22,591 nucleotides of DNA, from positions 1-22,591 of the forward strand of contig CAJUJL010000044.1 in the NCBI GenBank assembly GCA_910586725.1, in the 5' to 3' direction. The notes beneath the pieces were generated by a model, which was not told the DNA's origin, ran no database searches, and was given only the letters and a program-made list of their open reading frames with translations. Of the stretch, positions 14,330 through 21,152 are shown piece by piece; positions within the stretch are counted from its first letter, which is position 1; each line of letters starts with the position of its first letter. Source of the DNA: an uncultured Lachnospiraceae bacterium. GTDB lineage: Bacteria; Bacillota; Clostridia; Lachnospirales; Lachnospiraceae. The translations under genes and the position numbers were made by a program.

Positions 14330-15541
14330 ATGCAGGAAATCAAATGCCCCAAATGCGGCGAAGTGTTTCAGGTGGATGAATCGGGCTATGCCGCTATTGT
14401 AAAACAAGTCAGGGACAAAGAGTTTGGAAAAGAAATCAGAGAGCGGGAAACGCAGTTTGAAACGGAAAAGGAAAGCGCCGTAAAGCTGGCGCGGGCCGAG
14501 GAAAAAAGCGCGTTCCAAAGCGAGCTGGCAAAGAAAGAAGCAGAGATTGCAAAACTAAAATCAGAAATTGAAGCAAAAGAAAAAGACAGGCAGCTTGCGG
14601 TGACGCAGGCGGTCGCCGGAAAAGAGAAAGAACTTGCGGAAAAAGACAAAAAGATTTATCAGCTTTCCGGGGACATAGAAAGCGGGGAAAAAGAACGCCG
14701 TCTGAAAGAGCAGTCGTTAAAAGAAAGCTATGAAGAAAAGCTTCGGGCAAAGGACGAGCAGATTGCCTATTACAAAGATTTCAAGGCGCGCCAGTCGACA
14801 AAGATGGTGGGCGAGAGCCTGGAGCAGCACTGCGAAACGGAGTTTAACCGTCTTAGGGCCACGGGATTTCAGTCGGCTTATTTTGAAAAAGATAACGATA
14901 TTCGGACGGGAAGCAAAGGGGATTACATATTCCGGGAATCCGATGAAAACGGCGTGGAATTTATTTCCATTATGTTTGAGATGAAAAACGAGATGGAACA
15001 GACGGCGACAAAGAAGAAGAACGAAGATTTTTTGAAAGAGCTGGATAAGGACCGGAGAGAAAAGGGCTGCGAATACGCGGTTTTGGTTTCGCTTTTAGAA
15101 CCGGACAGCGAATTATATAATTCGGGAATTGTGGACGTGTCGTACCGCTATCCGAAAATGTATGTGATCCGGCCGCAGTTTTTTATTCCGATGATTACCA
15201 TTTTGCGCAATGCGGCCAGAAATTCTTTGGAATACCGGCAGGAGCTTGCCGCGGTGAAAAGCCAGAATGTGGATATTTCTCACTTTGAAAGCGATATGAA
15301 TGAATTCAAAGAGAAATTTTCCAGGAATTATCGTCTGGCCAGTGAGAAATTTCAGAAAGCGATTCGTGAAATTGACGAAACCATTAAGCATCTGCAAAAG
15401 ACAAAAGACGAACTGCTTTCCTCCGAAAACAATCTGCGTCTGGCCAATGATAAGGCGGAAGGCTTAAGCATTAAGCGGCTGACGAAGAATAACCCGACGA
15501 TGGCGGCTAAATTTGAGGAGTTAAAAAACGTGGCGGATTAA
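14330..15541 (+). CDS. DUF2130 domain protein, nuclease-like
   Basis: A 403-residue protein. It opens with a single CPKCGEVF motif, resembling half of a zinc ribbon, followed by a highly charged coiled coil (about residues 25-150). The DUF2130 core follows: MVGESLEQHCETEFNRLRAT, FEKDNDIRTGSKGDYIFRE, SIMFEMKNEMEQTATKKKNE and MYVIRPQFFIPMI. D198 in KGDY and E217/K219 in FEMKNE give the D-(x)n-E-x-K arrangement of PD-(D/E)XK nucleases, and the coiled coil plus nuclease core recalls RmuC. No function is established for the family, so a DNA-acting role is inference. GGAAGGAG precedes the ATG. The kinase gene begins 15 bases after its stop, with AAGGAG overlapping the stop codon. Confidence 0.9.
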   Translation: MQEIKCPKCGEVFQVDESGYAAIVKQVRDKEFGKEIRERETQFETEKESAVKLARAEEKSAFQSELAKKEAEIAKLKSEIEAKEKDRQLAVTQAVAGKEKELAEKDKKIYQLSGDIESGEKERRLKEQSLKESYEEKLRAKDEQIAYYKDFKARQSTKMVGESLEQHCETEFNRLRATGFQSAYFEKDNDIRTGSKGDYIFRESDENGVEFISIMFEMKNEMEQTATKKKNEDFLKELDKDRREKGCEYAVLVSLLEPDSELYNSGIVDVSYRYPKMYVIRPQFFIPMITILRNAARNSLEYRQELAAVKSQNVDISHFESDMNEFKEKFSRNYRLASEKFQKAIREIDETIKHLQKTKDELLSSENNLRLANDKAEGLSIKRLTKNNPTMAAKFEELKNVAD

Positions 15542-15555
15542 GGAGATGCTGTTTT

Positions 15556-16929
15556 ATGTCTTTTTGGGGAGTAACTGTTTGGAATCTGTGTATGCAGGGC
15601 TTTTATTTGGCGATTCATATGGCGTTTCTGGCATGGTGGTTTGGAATGAAGCCCCGTCCCGGAGCATGGGGGCGGCCGGGCATGGCGCTTTTGCTGTCAG
15701 GATTGCTTGTTTTGTCATCTGCGACGGGCGCGGCGCTTTATACACAGGGATATTTTCGTGATTCGGCTTTGTTGTGGCTTGGTGATCTCATGGCATGGTA
15801 CGTCTCAGGGTTTTGCATAGCTTTTTGCTTTTACAGGGTATATCGGGAGAGTATGGTAATCTGCTGGCTGCTTGTTTGTTTGCTGAATCTGCTGAACGAT
15901 TTTTCCGCAAATATGGCAGGATTTTTCCTGATTTGGAATCATCCGTTTCGTTTGGCGGTTTTAAAAGAGCGGATGCTTTATCTGGCTTTCATGGTTTTTG
16001 TCATACCTTTGGTTGAATATACCATTGTGCTGTGCCTGAAAAAGCCCGGCATAATTCGTATGATTGGGGACTGGCTGAAGCAGAAAGAATTCTCGTTTGT
16101 TTCTGTGATCACAATAAGTCTTTATCCGGTTTGGATACATGGAGTCATGAAATTTATAAACGCCAAAAAGATGCTGAAAAGCGAACAGGATAATCTCAGC
16201 ATTCTGCTGGTTCTCTTCCTGCTGGTAATGTTTGTGTTTGGCAGACAAAAGGAATTGCAGCGAAAGCAGATTGCGGCGCAGCGCATTATGCTGCAGCAGC
16301 AATCTGCGTATATTGACAGTCTGGAGGAACTGCAAAGGGAAATGCGGCGGTTTCAGCATGATTATAAAAATATGATGACCGGCGTGTATGCGCAGGCAAG
16401 GGAGAGAGATATAGAAGCAATACAGCGGTTTATTGAGGATATGACGGATGATTTTGACAGCCAGGTCGGCGGGCGGATCCGGGAGATGACGCAGCTTGGA
16501 AATGTGCATATGATGGAAGTGAAAGGGCTTTTGCTTGGGAAAGCGGAAGAGATGAAAAAAGAGCGGATTGCGTTTGAGCTGGAGGTGTTTCGTCCTTTTT
16601 TAAAAACCGGAATGAGAGGAACGGATTTATGCAGGTGCCTCGGGATTTTGCTGGATAATGCCATAGACGAGGTGCGCGGGATGGAAAGCGCAAGCGTTTC
16701 CCTTATGATTAGCAGCCAGGAGGGATGTACGACGTTTCGGGTCAAAAATTTATTATATTCTGACGTGGATTTTCAGAAAATCTGGAGGCAGGGGTATTCG
16801 ACGAGGGGTGAGAACCGGGGAATCGGTCTGGCAAGCTATAAGAAGATTTTGGAACGCTATGACAACGTGTTTTCATTGGCGACGGTTTCGGACGGGTATT
16901 TTATTCAGGAACTAAAAATTCAGGAGTAG
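15556..16929 (+). CDS. GHKL sensor histidine kinase (AgrC/ComD-like)
   Basis: A 457-residue kinase. The N-terminal 230 residues hold six or seven membrane helices, the arrangement of peptide-sensing AgrC-type receptors. A short coiled coil leads to the phosphoacceptor region FQHDYKNMMTGVYAQARERD, with H268 as the likely phosphorylated histidine. The ATP-binding domain carries the N box LLDNAIDEV (N368) and the glycine motif RGIGLASYKKILERY typical of the GHKL/HATPase_c_5 group. The partner LytTR regulator follows after 11 bases. No agrB or agrD-like genes are nearby, so the signal may come from elsewhere or may not be an autoinducing peptide. The ATG at 15556 is 10 bases from AAGGAG. Confidence 0.92.
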   Translation: MSFWGVTVWNLCMQGFYLAIHMAFLAWWFGMKPRPGAWGRPGMALLLSGLLVLSSATGAALYTQGYFRDSALLWLGDLMAWYVSGFCIAFCFYRVYRESMVICWLLVCLLNLLNDFSANMAGFFLIWNHPFRLAVLKERMLYLAFMVFVIPLVEYTIVLCLKKPGIIRMIGDWLKQKEFSFVSVITISLYPVWIHGVMKFINAKKMLKSEQDNLSILLVLFLLVMFVFGRQKELQRKQIAAQRIMLQQQSAYIDSLEELQREMRRFQHDYKNMMTGVYAQARERDIEAIQRFIEDMTDDFDSQVGGRIREMTQLGNVHMMEVKGLLLGKAEEMKKERIAFELEVFRPFLKTGMRGTDLCRCLGILLDNAIDEVRGMESASVSLMISSQEGCTTFRVKNLLYSDVDFQKIWRQGYSTRGENRGIGLASYKKILERYDNVFSLATVSDGYFIQELKIQE

Positions 16930-16940
16930 AAAGGATTTCT

Positions 16941-17693
16941 ATGCTTCCGATATATATTTGTGAAGATGACGCGGCGGTTTTGCTGGCATTGGAGGAGTTT
17001 TTAAGGAAACTGATTTTAATTGAAGAATATGATATGGAGATTGCTCTTTGCAGCGGGCATCCGGAGGAGATTATTCAAGCGGTGAAAAAGCGTCCGGTAC
17101 GGGGAATTTATTTTCTGGATGTGGAGCTTAAGGGAGAGTCGATGGACGGCTTTGCGCTTGGACAGCAGATTCGTAAGCTGGACGCCAGAGGATTTCTCGT
17201 ATACGTGACGGCGTTTCGTAATCTGGCGTTTGAGACGTTTCGCTATCATCTGGAAGCGCTGGATTATATTGTGAAAGACGAGGGGCTGTTGCGGGAAGAC
17301 GCTTTGCCAATGTATGAGGGAATCCGGCGCAGCCTTGGAGTGATTACGGAGCGGATGCGCCGGGAAAAAGGGGAAGAGCGGGAGGTTTTTACGGTAAAGG
17401 TAATGGACGTGGTGAAGCATATTCCGGTGGATGAAATTATGTTTTTTGAGACGACGGGACGCACGCACAGAATTGAGCTGCACGGCAGACAGGACAGGAT
17501 TGATTTTATCGGAAGCATGCAGTCGCTGGAAGAGGAGCTTGGAAGCCGGTTTTTGCGGGTCCACAGATCGTATCTTGTGAATATGGAGCAGATTTTAGAG
17601 CTGGATTTGAAGCATCGGGAGATTCGGATGAAGAATGGGGAGAAGTGCCTGTTTTCGCGAAACGTCAAAGCGATGCTGTTGGAGCGAGTGTAA
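16941..17693 (+). CDS. LytTR response regulator (AgrA-like)
   Basis: A 250-residue response regulator. The receiver domain has the acidic pocket E8-D9-D10 and the phosphoacceptor D60 in GIYFLDVELKG, with the conserved threonine in VYVTAFRN and the lysine in YIVKDEG. The C-terminal LytTR DNA-binding domain (about 145-250) shows HIPVDEIMFFETTGRTHRIE and FLRVHRSYLVNMEQI, then the terminal FSRNVKAML. It is phosphorylated by the upstream GHKL kinase. LytTR proteins bind pairs of short direct repeats; I found no convincing pair in front of the nearby ABC genes. AAAGGA precedes the ATG. Confidence 0.94.
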   Translation: MLPIYICEDDAAVLLALEEFLRKLILIEEYDMEIALCSGHPEEIIQAVKKRPVRGIYFLDVELKGESMDGFALGQQIRKLDARGFLVYVTAFRNLAFETFRYHLEALDYIVKDEGLLREDALPMYEGIRRSLGVITERMRREKGEEREVFTVKVMDVVKHIPVDEIMFFETTGRTHRIELHGRQDRIDFIGSMQSLEEELGSRFLRVHRSYLVNMEQILELDLKHREIRMKNGEKCLFSRNVKAMLLERV

Positions 17694-17750
17694 GGGATGA
17701 AAGAGATACGGAACACGGGAGGAATTTCGGGTTAAAATCAGAAAGGATGG

Positions 17751-18200
17751 ATGAAAAATATGGAGTATCATTTTTATGGATGGGAACGGGCGAACGCTCC
17801 TGCGGTTACGGATGAATACAAGGGGATTGAGACGCCGAAAGATTTATACGATGCGCTGTCAGACATCTGGTGTGAGGACACCTGCGCTCCAAGAATGCGG
17901 AAGGACTGGAGCAGGGACAACCGGACGCTGGGGCAGTGTTCGATTACGGCGTTTCTGGCACAGGATATTTTTGGGGGAAAGGTATATGGAATCTTAAGAG
18001 ACGGAGGAAATTATCATTGTTATAATGCGGCGGGCGGCTGCGTATTCGATCTGACGAGCGAACAGTTTGGGGAGGAAGCGTTAGATTATGAAAACAATCC
18101 GGAACAGTTTCGGGAAGCGCATTTTGCAAAAGAAGAGAAACGGCTGCGGTATGAGTATCTGAGAGAAGAGCTGAAAAAATATACGGGGAGGAAAAAGTAG
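17751..18200 (+). CDS. YunG-like protein of unknown function
   Basis: A 149-residue cytoplasmic protein. After an N-terminal extension (EYHFYGWERANAPAVTDEY) comes a region resembling Bacillus YunG: DALSDIWCEDT, then DNRTLGQCSITAFLAQDIFG, GNYHCYNAAGG and VFDLTSEQFG. The spaced cysteine (GQCS), histidine (NYHC) and aspartate (FDLT) resemble the Cys-His-Asp order of papain-like or transglutaminase-like hydrolases, but catalysis is not shown for this family. It lies 57 bases after the response regulator on the same strand and may share its transcript. GAAAGG is close to the ATG at 17751; a second ATG three codons on is an alternative. Confidence 0.8.
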   Translation: MKNMEYHFYGWERANAPAVTDEYKGIETPKDLYDALSDIWCEDTCAPRMRKDWSRDNRTLGQCSITAFLAQDIFGGKVYGILRDGGNYHCYNAAGGCVFDLTSEQFGEEALDYENNPEQFREAHFAKEEKRLRYEYLREELKKYTGRKK

Positions 18201-18256
18201 ATTGCCAGAACTCATTATCCGACGACAGAAAAGGGGCTATTTGATATGCCAGTATT

Positions 18257-18287
18257 TTGTACATAATTCTGTTATAATAATGTACAA
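18257..18287 (+). promoter_or_regulatory. Promoter/operator of a decayed toxin-antitoxin operon
   Basis: TTGTACAT (18257-18264) and its exact inverse ATGTACAA (18280-18287) flank a perfect TATAAT (18273-18278). This is the usual layout for autorepression by an antitoxin-toxin complex. No convincing -35 box is seen. AGGAGGC (18290-18296) then leads into the antitoxin start, so expression signals remain although the genes are broken. Confidence 0.7.
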
Positions 18288-18304
18288 GAAAGGAGGCGTA
18301 TAAC

Positions 18305-18358
18305 ATGCCGCGGATTAGACCGATTACAGACCTTAGAAATTGGATAAATATGTTGTAA
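18305..18358 (+). pseudogene. Truncated Phd/YefM-type antitoxin remnant
   Basis: The frame starts with ATG behind a perfect AGGAGG and reads MPRIRPITDLRN, which matches the N-terminus of Phd/YefM antitoxins (pattern M-P-x-I-R-P-I-S-D-L-R-N). After residue 12 the match ends and the frame runs into toxin-derived DNA, reading five more residues before a stop. A full antitoxin has about 80-90 residues, so roughly 85 percent is missing, including the toxin-binding part. It could still be translated as a 17-residue peptide, but could not neutralise a toxin. The family call rests on a short but distinctive match. Confidence 0.7.
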
Positions 18359-18405
18359 AGCTCTATACACGCGCTTACCGGGATTTGGACGAAATTTATA
18401 CTTAA
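18340..18405 (+). pseudogene. Truncated RelE/ParE-type toxin remnant
   Basis: In a frame shifted relative to the antitoxin, from TTG at 18340, the DNA reads DKYVVKLYTRAYRDLDEIY then T and a stop. This matches the N-terminus of RelE/ParE toxins, which open with a beta strand and a helix of the form VxxTxxAxxDLxxIYxYI. About 80 residues, including all catalytic or gyrase-binding parts, are gone. The junction with the antitoxin remnant is at about 18338-18342, as if a deletion fused the start of one gene to the start of the other. A second deletion must have removed the toxin's 3' part. Confidence 0.7.
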
Positions 18406-18421
18406 TATGATTAAGAAACAA

Positions 18422-18452
18422 GGCGGCAGAGAGAAATCTCTGCTGCTTTTTT
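18422..18452 (+). terminator. Intrinsic terminator of the toxin-antitoxin remnant
   Basis: An 11-pair stem (18422-18432 with 18437-18447, two G-U pairs) closes on a GAAA tetraloop and is followed by a run of six T. It separates the remnant from the ABC genes. Confidence 0.9.
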
Positions 18453-18607
18453 GGGTATATGGAAACGTAATCAGCGAATCGTTTATTTCCGGGCGAAAAG
18501 AACAATTCCGGCAGCGGATCATGCGATTGGGGCATTTTTTCACCATTTCCCTGAATAGAAAGGTACGATGGTTTCGTAAATAACAAAAAATGAAAGAAGG
18601 TTTGTTT

Positions 18608-19468
18608 ATGGAACAAAATGCACTACTAAAGCTGTCGCATATTTCCAAGCGTTATAAGACAGAGCTTGCATTAAAGGACATCAGCATTACGCTGCGCAAA
18701 GGAGAAATCCTGGGGTTTTTGGGGCCGTCCGGCGCGGGAAAGACAACGACGATAAAAATCATTACCGGGCAGCTTCGGCAGACGGCGGGAGAGGCGAAAA
18801 TCCTTGGTACGGATTCCGCCAATATTGACGCGTCCATCTATGAAAAAATAGGCGTTGTTTCCGATAACAGCGGTATTTATGAAAAGATGACGGTGTGGCA
18901 GAATTTAAGCTGTTTTGCCAACATCTGGCGCGTGCCGGACGAAAGGATTGAGGAAGTATTAAAGCAGGTGGGACTGACGGAGCATAAAAAGAAACTGGCC
19001 GGAAAGCTTTCCAAAGGGCAGAAGCAGAGGCTTGTTCTGGCAAGATCCGTTTTGCATAAGCCAAGAATCCTGTTTTTGGATGAGCCCACAAGCGGGCTGG
19101 ATCCGTCTACGGCGGTTGCCATTCATAAAATGCTTCTGGATTTGAGAAAGGAGGGCATGGCGATATTTTTGACGACGCACAACATGGAGGAGGCCGAAAA
19201 GCTCTGCGATCATGTGGCGCTTTTGTATCAGGGAAATATTGTGGAATTTGGGACTCCGCAGGAAATCTGCTTAAAATATAACCGCGAGAAACGCTATCAT
19301 TTGCTTTTGAACGGAAGCAAAGAGGAGCTTGTGCTTGAGCAGAATCCGGAAAACGCGGAAAAGATTTCGGAGTGGATGCGGAAAGATATGATTTTATGTC
19401 TGCATTCCTGCGAGCCTACGCTGGAGAGCGTATTTCTTGAGGTTACGGGAGCGTCGCTTGCTCCCTGA
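18608..19468 (+). CDS. ABC transporter ATP-binding protein
   Basis: A 286-residue ABC ATPase of the drug/lantibiotic-export type. Walker A is GPSGAGKTTT, the signature motif is LSKGQKQRL, Walker B is ILFLDEPTSGLDP and the H-loop is TTHNMEEAEKLCDH. A C-terminal extension of about 70 residues follows, as in DRA/CcmA-type exporters. It energises the ABC-2 permease encoded 31 bases downstream. I start at ATG 18608, seven bases after GAAAGAAGG; an in-frame ATG at 18590 lies upstream of that site. The substrate is unknown. Its position two genes after a GHKL/LytTR pair suggests, without proving, a role in peptide export or antimicrobial resistance under that system. Confidence 0.93.
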   Translation: MEQNALLKLSHISKRYKTELALKDISITLRKGEILGFLGPSGAGKTTTIKIITGQLRQTAGEAKILGTDSANIDASIYEKIGVVSDNSGIYEKMTVWQNLSCFANIWRVPDERIEEVLKQVGLTEHKKKLAGKLSKGQKQRLVLARSVLHKPRILFLDEPTSGLDPSTAVAIHKMLLDLRKEGMAIFLTTHNMEEAEKLCDHVALLYQGNIVEFGTPQEICLKYNREKRYHLLLNGSKEELVLEQNPENAEKISEWMRKDMILCLHSCEPTLESVFLEVTGASLAP

Positions 19469-19499
19469 TAAAAACAGAACGAACAGGAGGGGATTTGAG

Positions 19500-20240
19500 A
19501 TGGAAGGAATTCGTAAATTAACGGCGGTTGCAAAGATTAAATGGATTTGCATCAGCAAAAATACCATGATTATGCTGGGGCCTGTCCTTACGATAGCCCT
19601 GGTTTATGGATGTAAGATCTTGTATGGAGAGAATACGGGAGGGGAGCTGCCGCCTCCGCTTATGGCAATGATTTTATGCATTGGAATTTCCACAAATATC
19701 TGTGGAGACGGATTTGTCATGGTTGGAACGGCGATTGCGGAAGAAAAAGAAAAACATACGCTGCGCGTGCTGATGACGTCTTCGATAACGGGATGGCAGT
19801 ATTTTTTTGGCAGCATTGCGCTGCCGTTTCTGCTGACGGTTGTAATCAATGTGATTGTGCTTTATATCAGCGGCGTTTCACTTAGCTATGTGTCAATGCC
19901 GGTCTTTCTATTCGTCAGCGTCATTGCATCCCTGATCAGCTGCGTCATTGGGATGATTGTCGGAATATGCGCGAAAAACCAGATGAACGCGAACCTGATT
20001 GCATATCCGTTTATGATGGTATTTATGATGGTTCCGATGTTTGGAAATATGTCTGAGACGCTGCATAAGCTGTCGGGATTTTTGTTTACAGGCGTTGTGG
20101 TGGAGATGACAAATTGCTTTGCAAATAACACGCCGTATGTGATAAGGCCGCTGGATATGGCAGTTCTGATTGGAGAGCTGGCCATCAGCGTGCTTGTGTT
20201 TTTATTACTCTATAAAAGAAACGGATATGAAAAAGATTAA
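19500..20240 (+). CDS. ABC-2 type transporter permease
   Basis: A 246-residue membrane protein with about six hydrophobic helices, the standard ABC-2 permease layout. After an N-terminal amphipathic segment (RKLTAVAKIKWICISKNTM), the first helix reaches about residue 40. The cytoplasmic loop GTAIAEEKEKHTLRVLMTSS contains the EKE..TL.vL motif typical of ABC-2 permeases contacting their ATPase. AGGAGGGG lies before the ATG at 19500; the frame is open to 19437 but overlaps the ATPase gene. It pairs with the upstream ATPase to form an exporter and is followed by a terminator hairpin. Confidence 0.9.
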   Translation: MEGIRKLTAVAKIKWICISKNTMIMLGPVLTIALVYGCKILYGENTGGELPPPLMAMILCIGISTNICGDGFVMVGTAIAEEKEKHTLRVLMTSSITGWQYFFGSIALPFLLTVVINVIVLYISGVSLSYVSMPVFLFVSVIASLISCVIGMIVGICAKNQMNANLIAYPFMMVFMMVPMFGNMSETLHKLSGFLFTGVVVEMTNCFANNTPYVIRPLDMAVLIGELAISVLVFLLLYKRNGYEKD

Positions 20241-20243
20241 AAC

Positions 20244-20291
20244 GTCAGCCGCCGGCTTCCGAGATGGAAGATGGCGGCTGACTGCATTTTT
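20244..20291. terminator. Terminator between the ABC operon and the ferritin-like gene
   Basis: GTCAGCCGCC (20244-20253) pairs perfectly with GGCGGCTGAC (20273-20282), and an inner CTTCC/GGAAG (20256-20260 with 20266-20270) extends the hairpin. TGCATTTTT follows on the plus strand, and an A-rich flank on the left gives a T-rich tail on the minus strand. Confidence 0.85.
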
Positions 20292-20297
20292 CTGCGG

Positions 20298-20849
20298 TTA
20301 TGGCAGGTCTTTGAGCAGATGCTCTAAAATCATAATATGATATTCTTCATCCTGAATAATCCGAAACAGTACGGCGGTTACGCATGGATCGCCAATCATT
20401 TTGATATGCATGCGGTACTGCTTGATAGCTGATTTTTCTGCGTCTATGTCTGCGTAAATCATTTTTTTCGCGTGTTCCGGAATCGAAAGATATTCCGGCG
20501 TCCAGAGCATTTTTTTCCCGTTTTGCAGTCTTGCGCTAAAATCAATGCTTCCGCCCAGCAGGACGATCAGCTGGCCCAGCTTTTGCAGATGCATCATTTC
20601 CGCCATTGCAAGGCCCAAAAGCGTTTTTGCCAGCGGGCACAGTTCGCAGGATAAACGGTTTTCGTTATTGATATACTGCGTAATGGCGGACATTTCAGAT
20701 ACCGGGCCGCAGTAATCCATGCTTAAGAGATTTGCGTAAGCGGGATTTTTTTCTGTGACCGTAACGGGCGGGTATGGTAAGTCCATCAGAATCGGCTGTA
20801 TGCCGGCGAAGGAGCAGGAATTTGTAATAGGGGAATTTGTTTCGCTCAT
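20298..20849 (-). CDS. Ferritin-like (rubrerythrin/manganese-catalase type) protein
   Basis: A 183-residue protein with a ferritin-like four-helix bundle after about 45 mostly extended residues. Candidate metal ligands follow the classical pattern: E52 (SEMSAITQY), E84 and H87 (AEMMHLQKL), E138 (DAEKSAIKQY), and E168/H171 (DEEYHIMILEHLL). A di-iron or di-manganese centre is therefore expected, as in rubrerythrin-like or manganese-catalase-like proteins that handle peroxide or store metal. There is no rubredoxin domain. AAGGAGGC lies 10 bases before the ATG, and TATACT/TACTAT sequences around 20880-20890 may form its -10 box. The exact reaction cannot be told. Confidence 0.83.
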   Translation of the reverse strand: MSETNSPITNSCSFAGIQPILMDLPYPPVTVTEKNPAYANLLSMDYCGPVSEMSAITQYINNENRLSCELCPLAKTLLGLAMAEMMHLQKLGQLIVLLGGSIDFSARLQNGKKMLWTPEYLSIPEHAKKMIYADIDAEKSAIKQYRMHIKMIGDPCVTAVLFRIIQDEEYHIMILEHLLKDLP

Positions 20850-20981
20850 AATCAGAAAGCCTCCTTATTTCGTTTCGTTATAGTATAGTATGCCTGGAGG
20901 CGGCTTTGGGTACAGGAATCGGGAAACCGTAAAGCGTTTTAAGAGGTGGGGAATAGAGAATTGATGCCATAAAGTATGGTA

Positions 20982-21013
20982 CTGTATGGTAATTGCTTCT
21001 CATTCCCATACAG
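20982..21013. other. Hairpin in the 20850-21152 intergenic region
   Basis: The 300-base gap between the ferritin-like gene and the BTAD regulator has no supported gene. It holds a perfect 8-base inverted repeat, CTGTATGG (20982-20989) with CCATACAG (21006-21013), and a tandem GTATGGTA pair at 20974 and 20984. These could be regulator sites or an RNA hairpin in the leader of the BTAD gene. No convincing promoter was identified. Confidence 0.4.
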
Positions 21014-21152
21014 GGCGTGAAAGAAGTCAAGGGATAAAAATTTATTTTCGGAGCGTGCTTGAACTTATGCATATGCTTCATGCGTATTTGGAAAGTTATT
21101 TTTGAGAAATTGAAATGTATTTGACAAAAACGAGAAATGAGGGTGGATGGGG

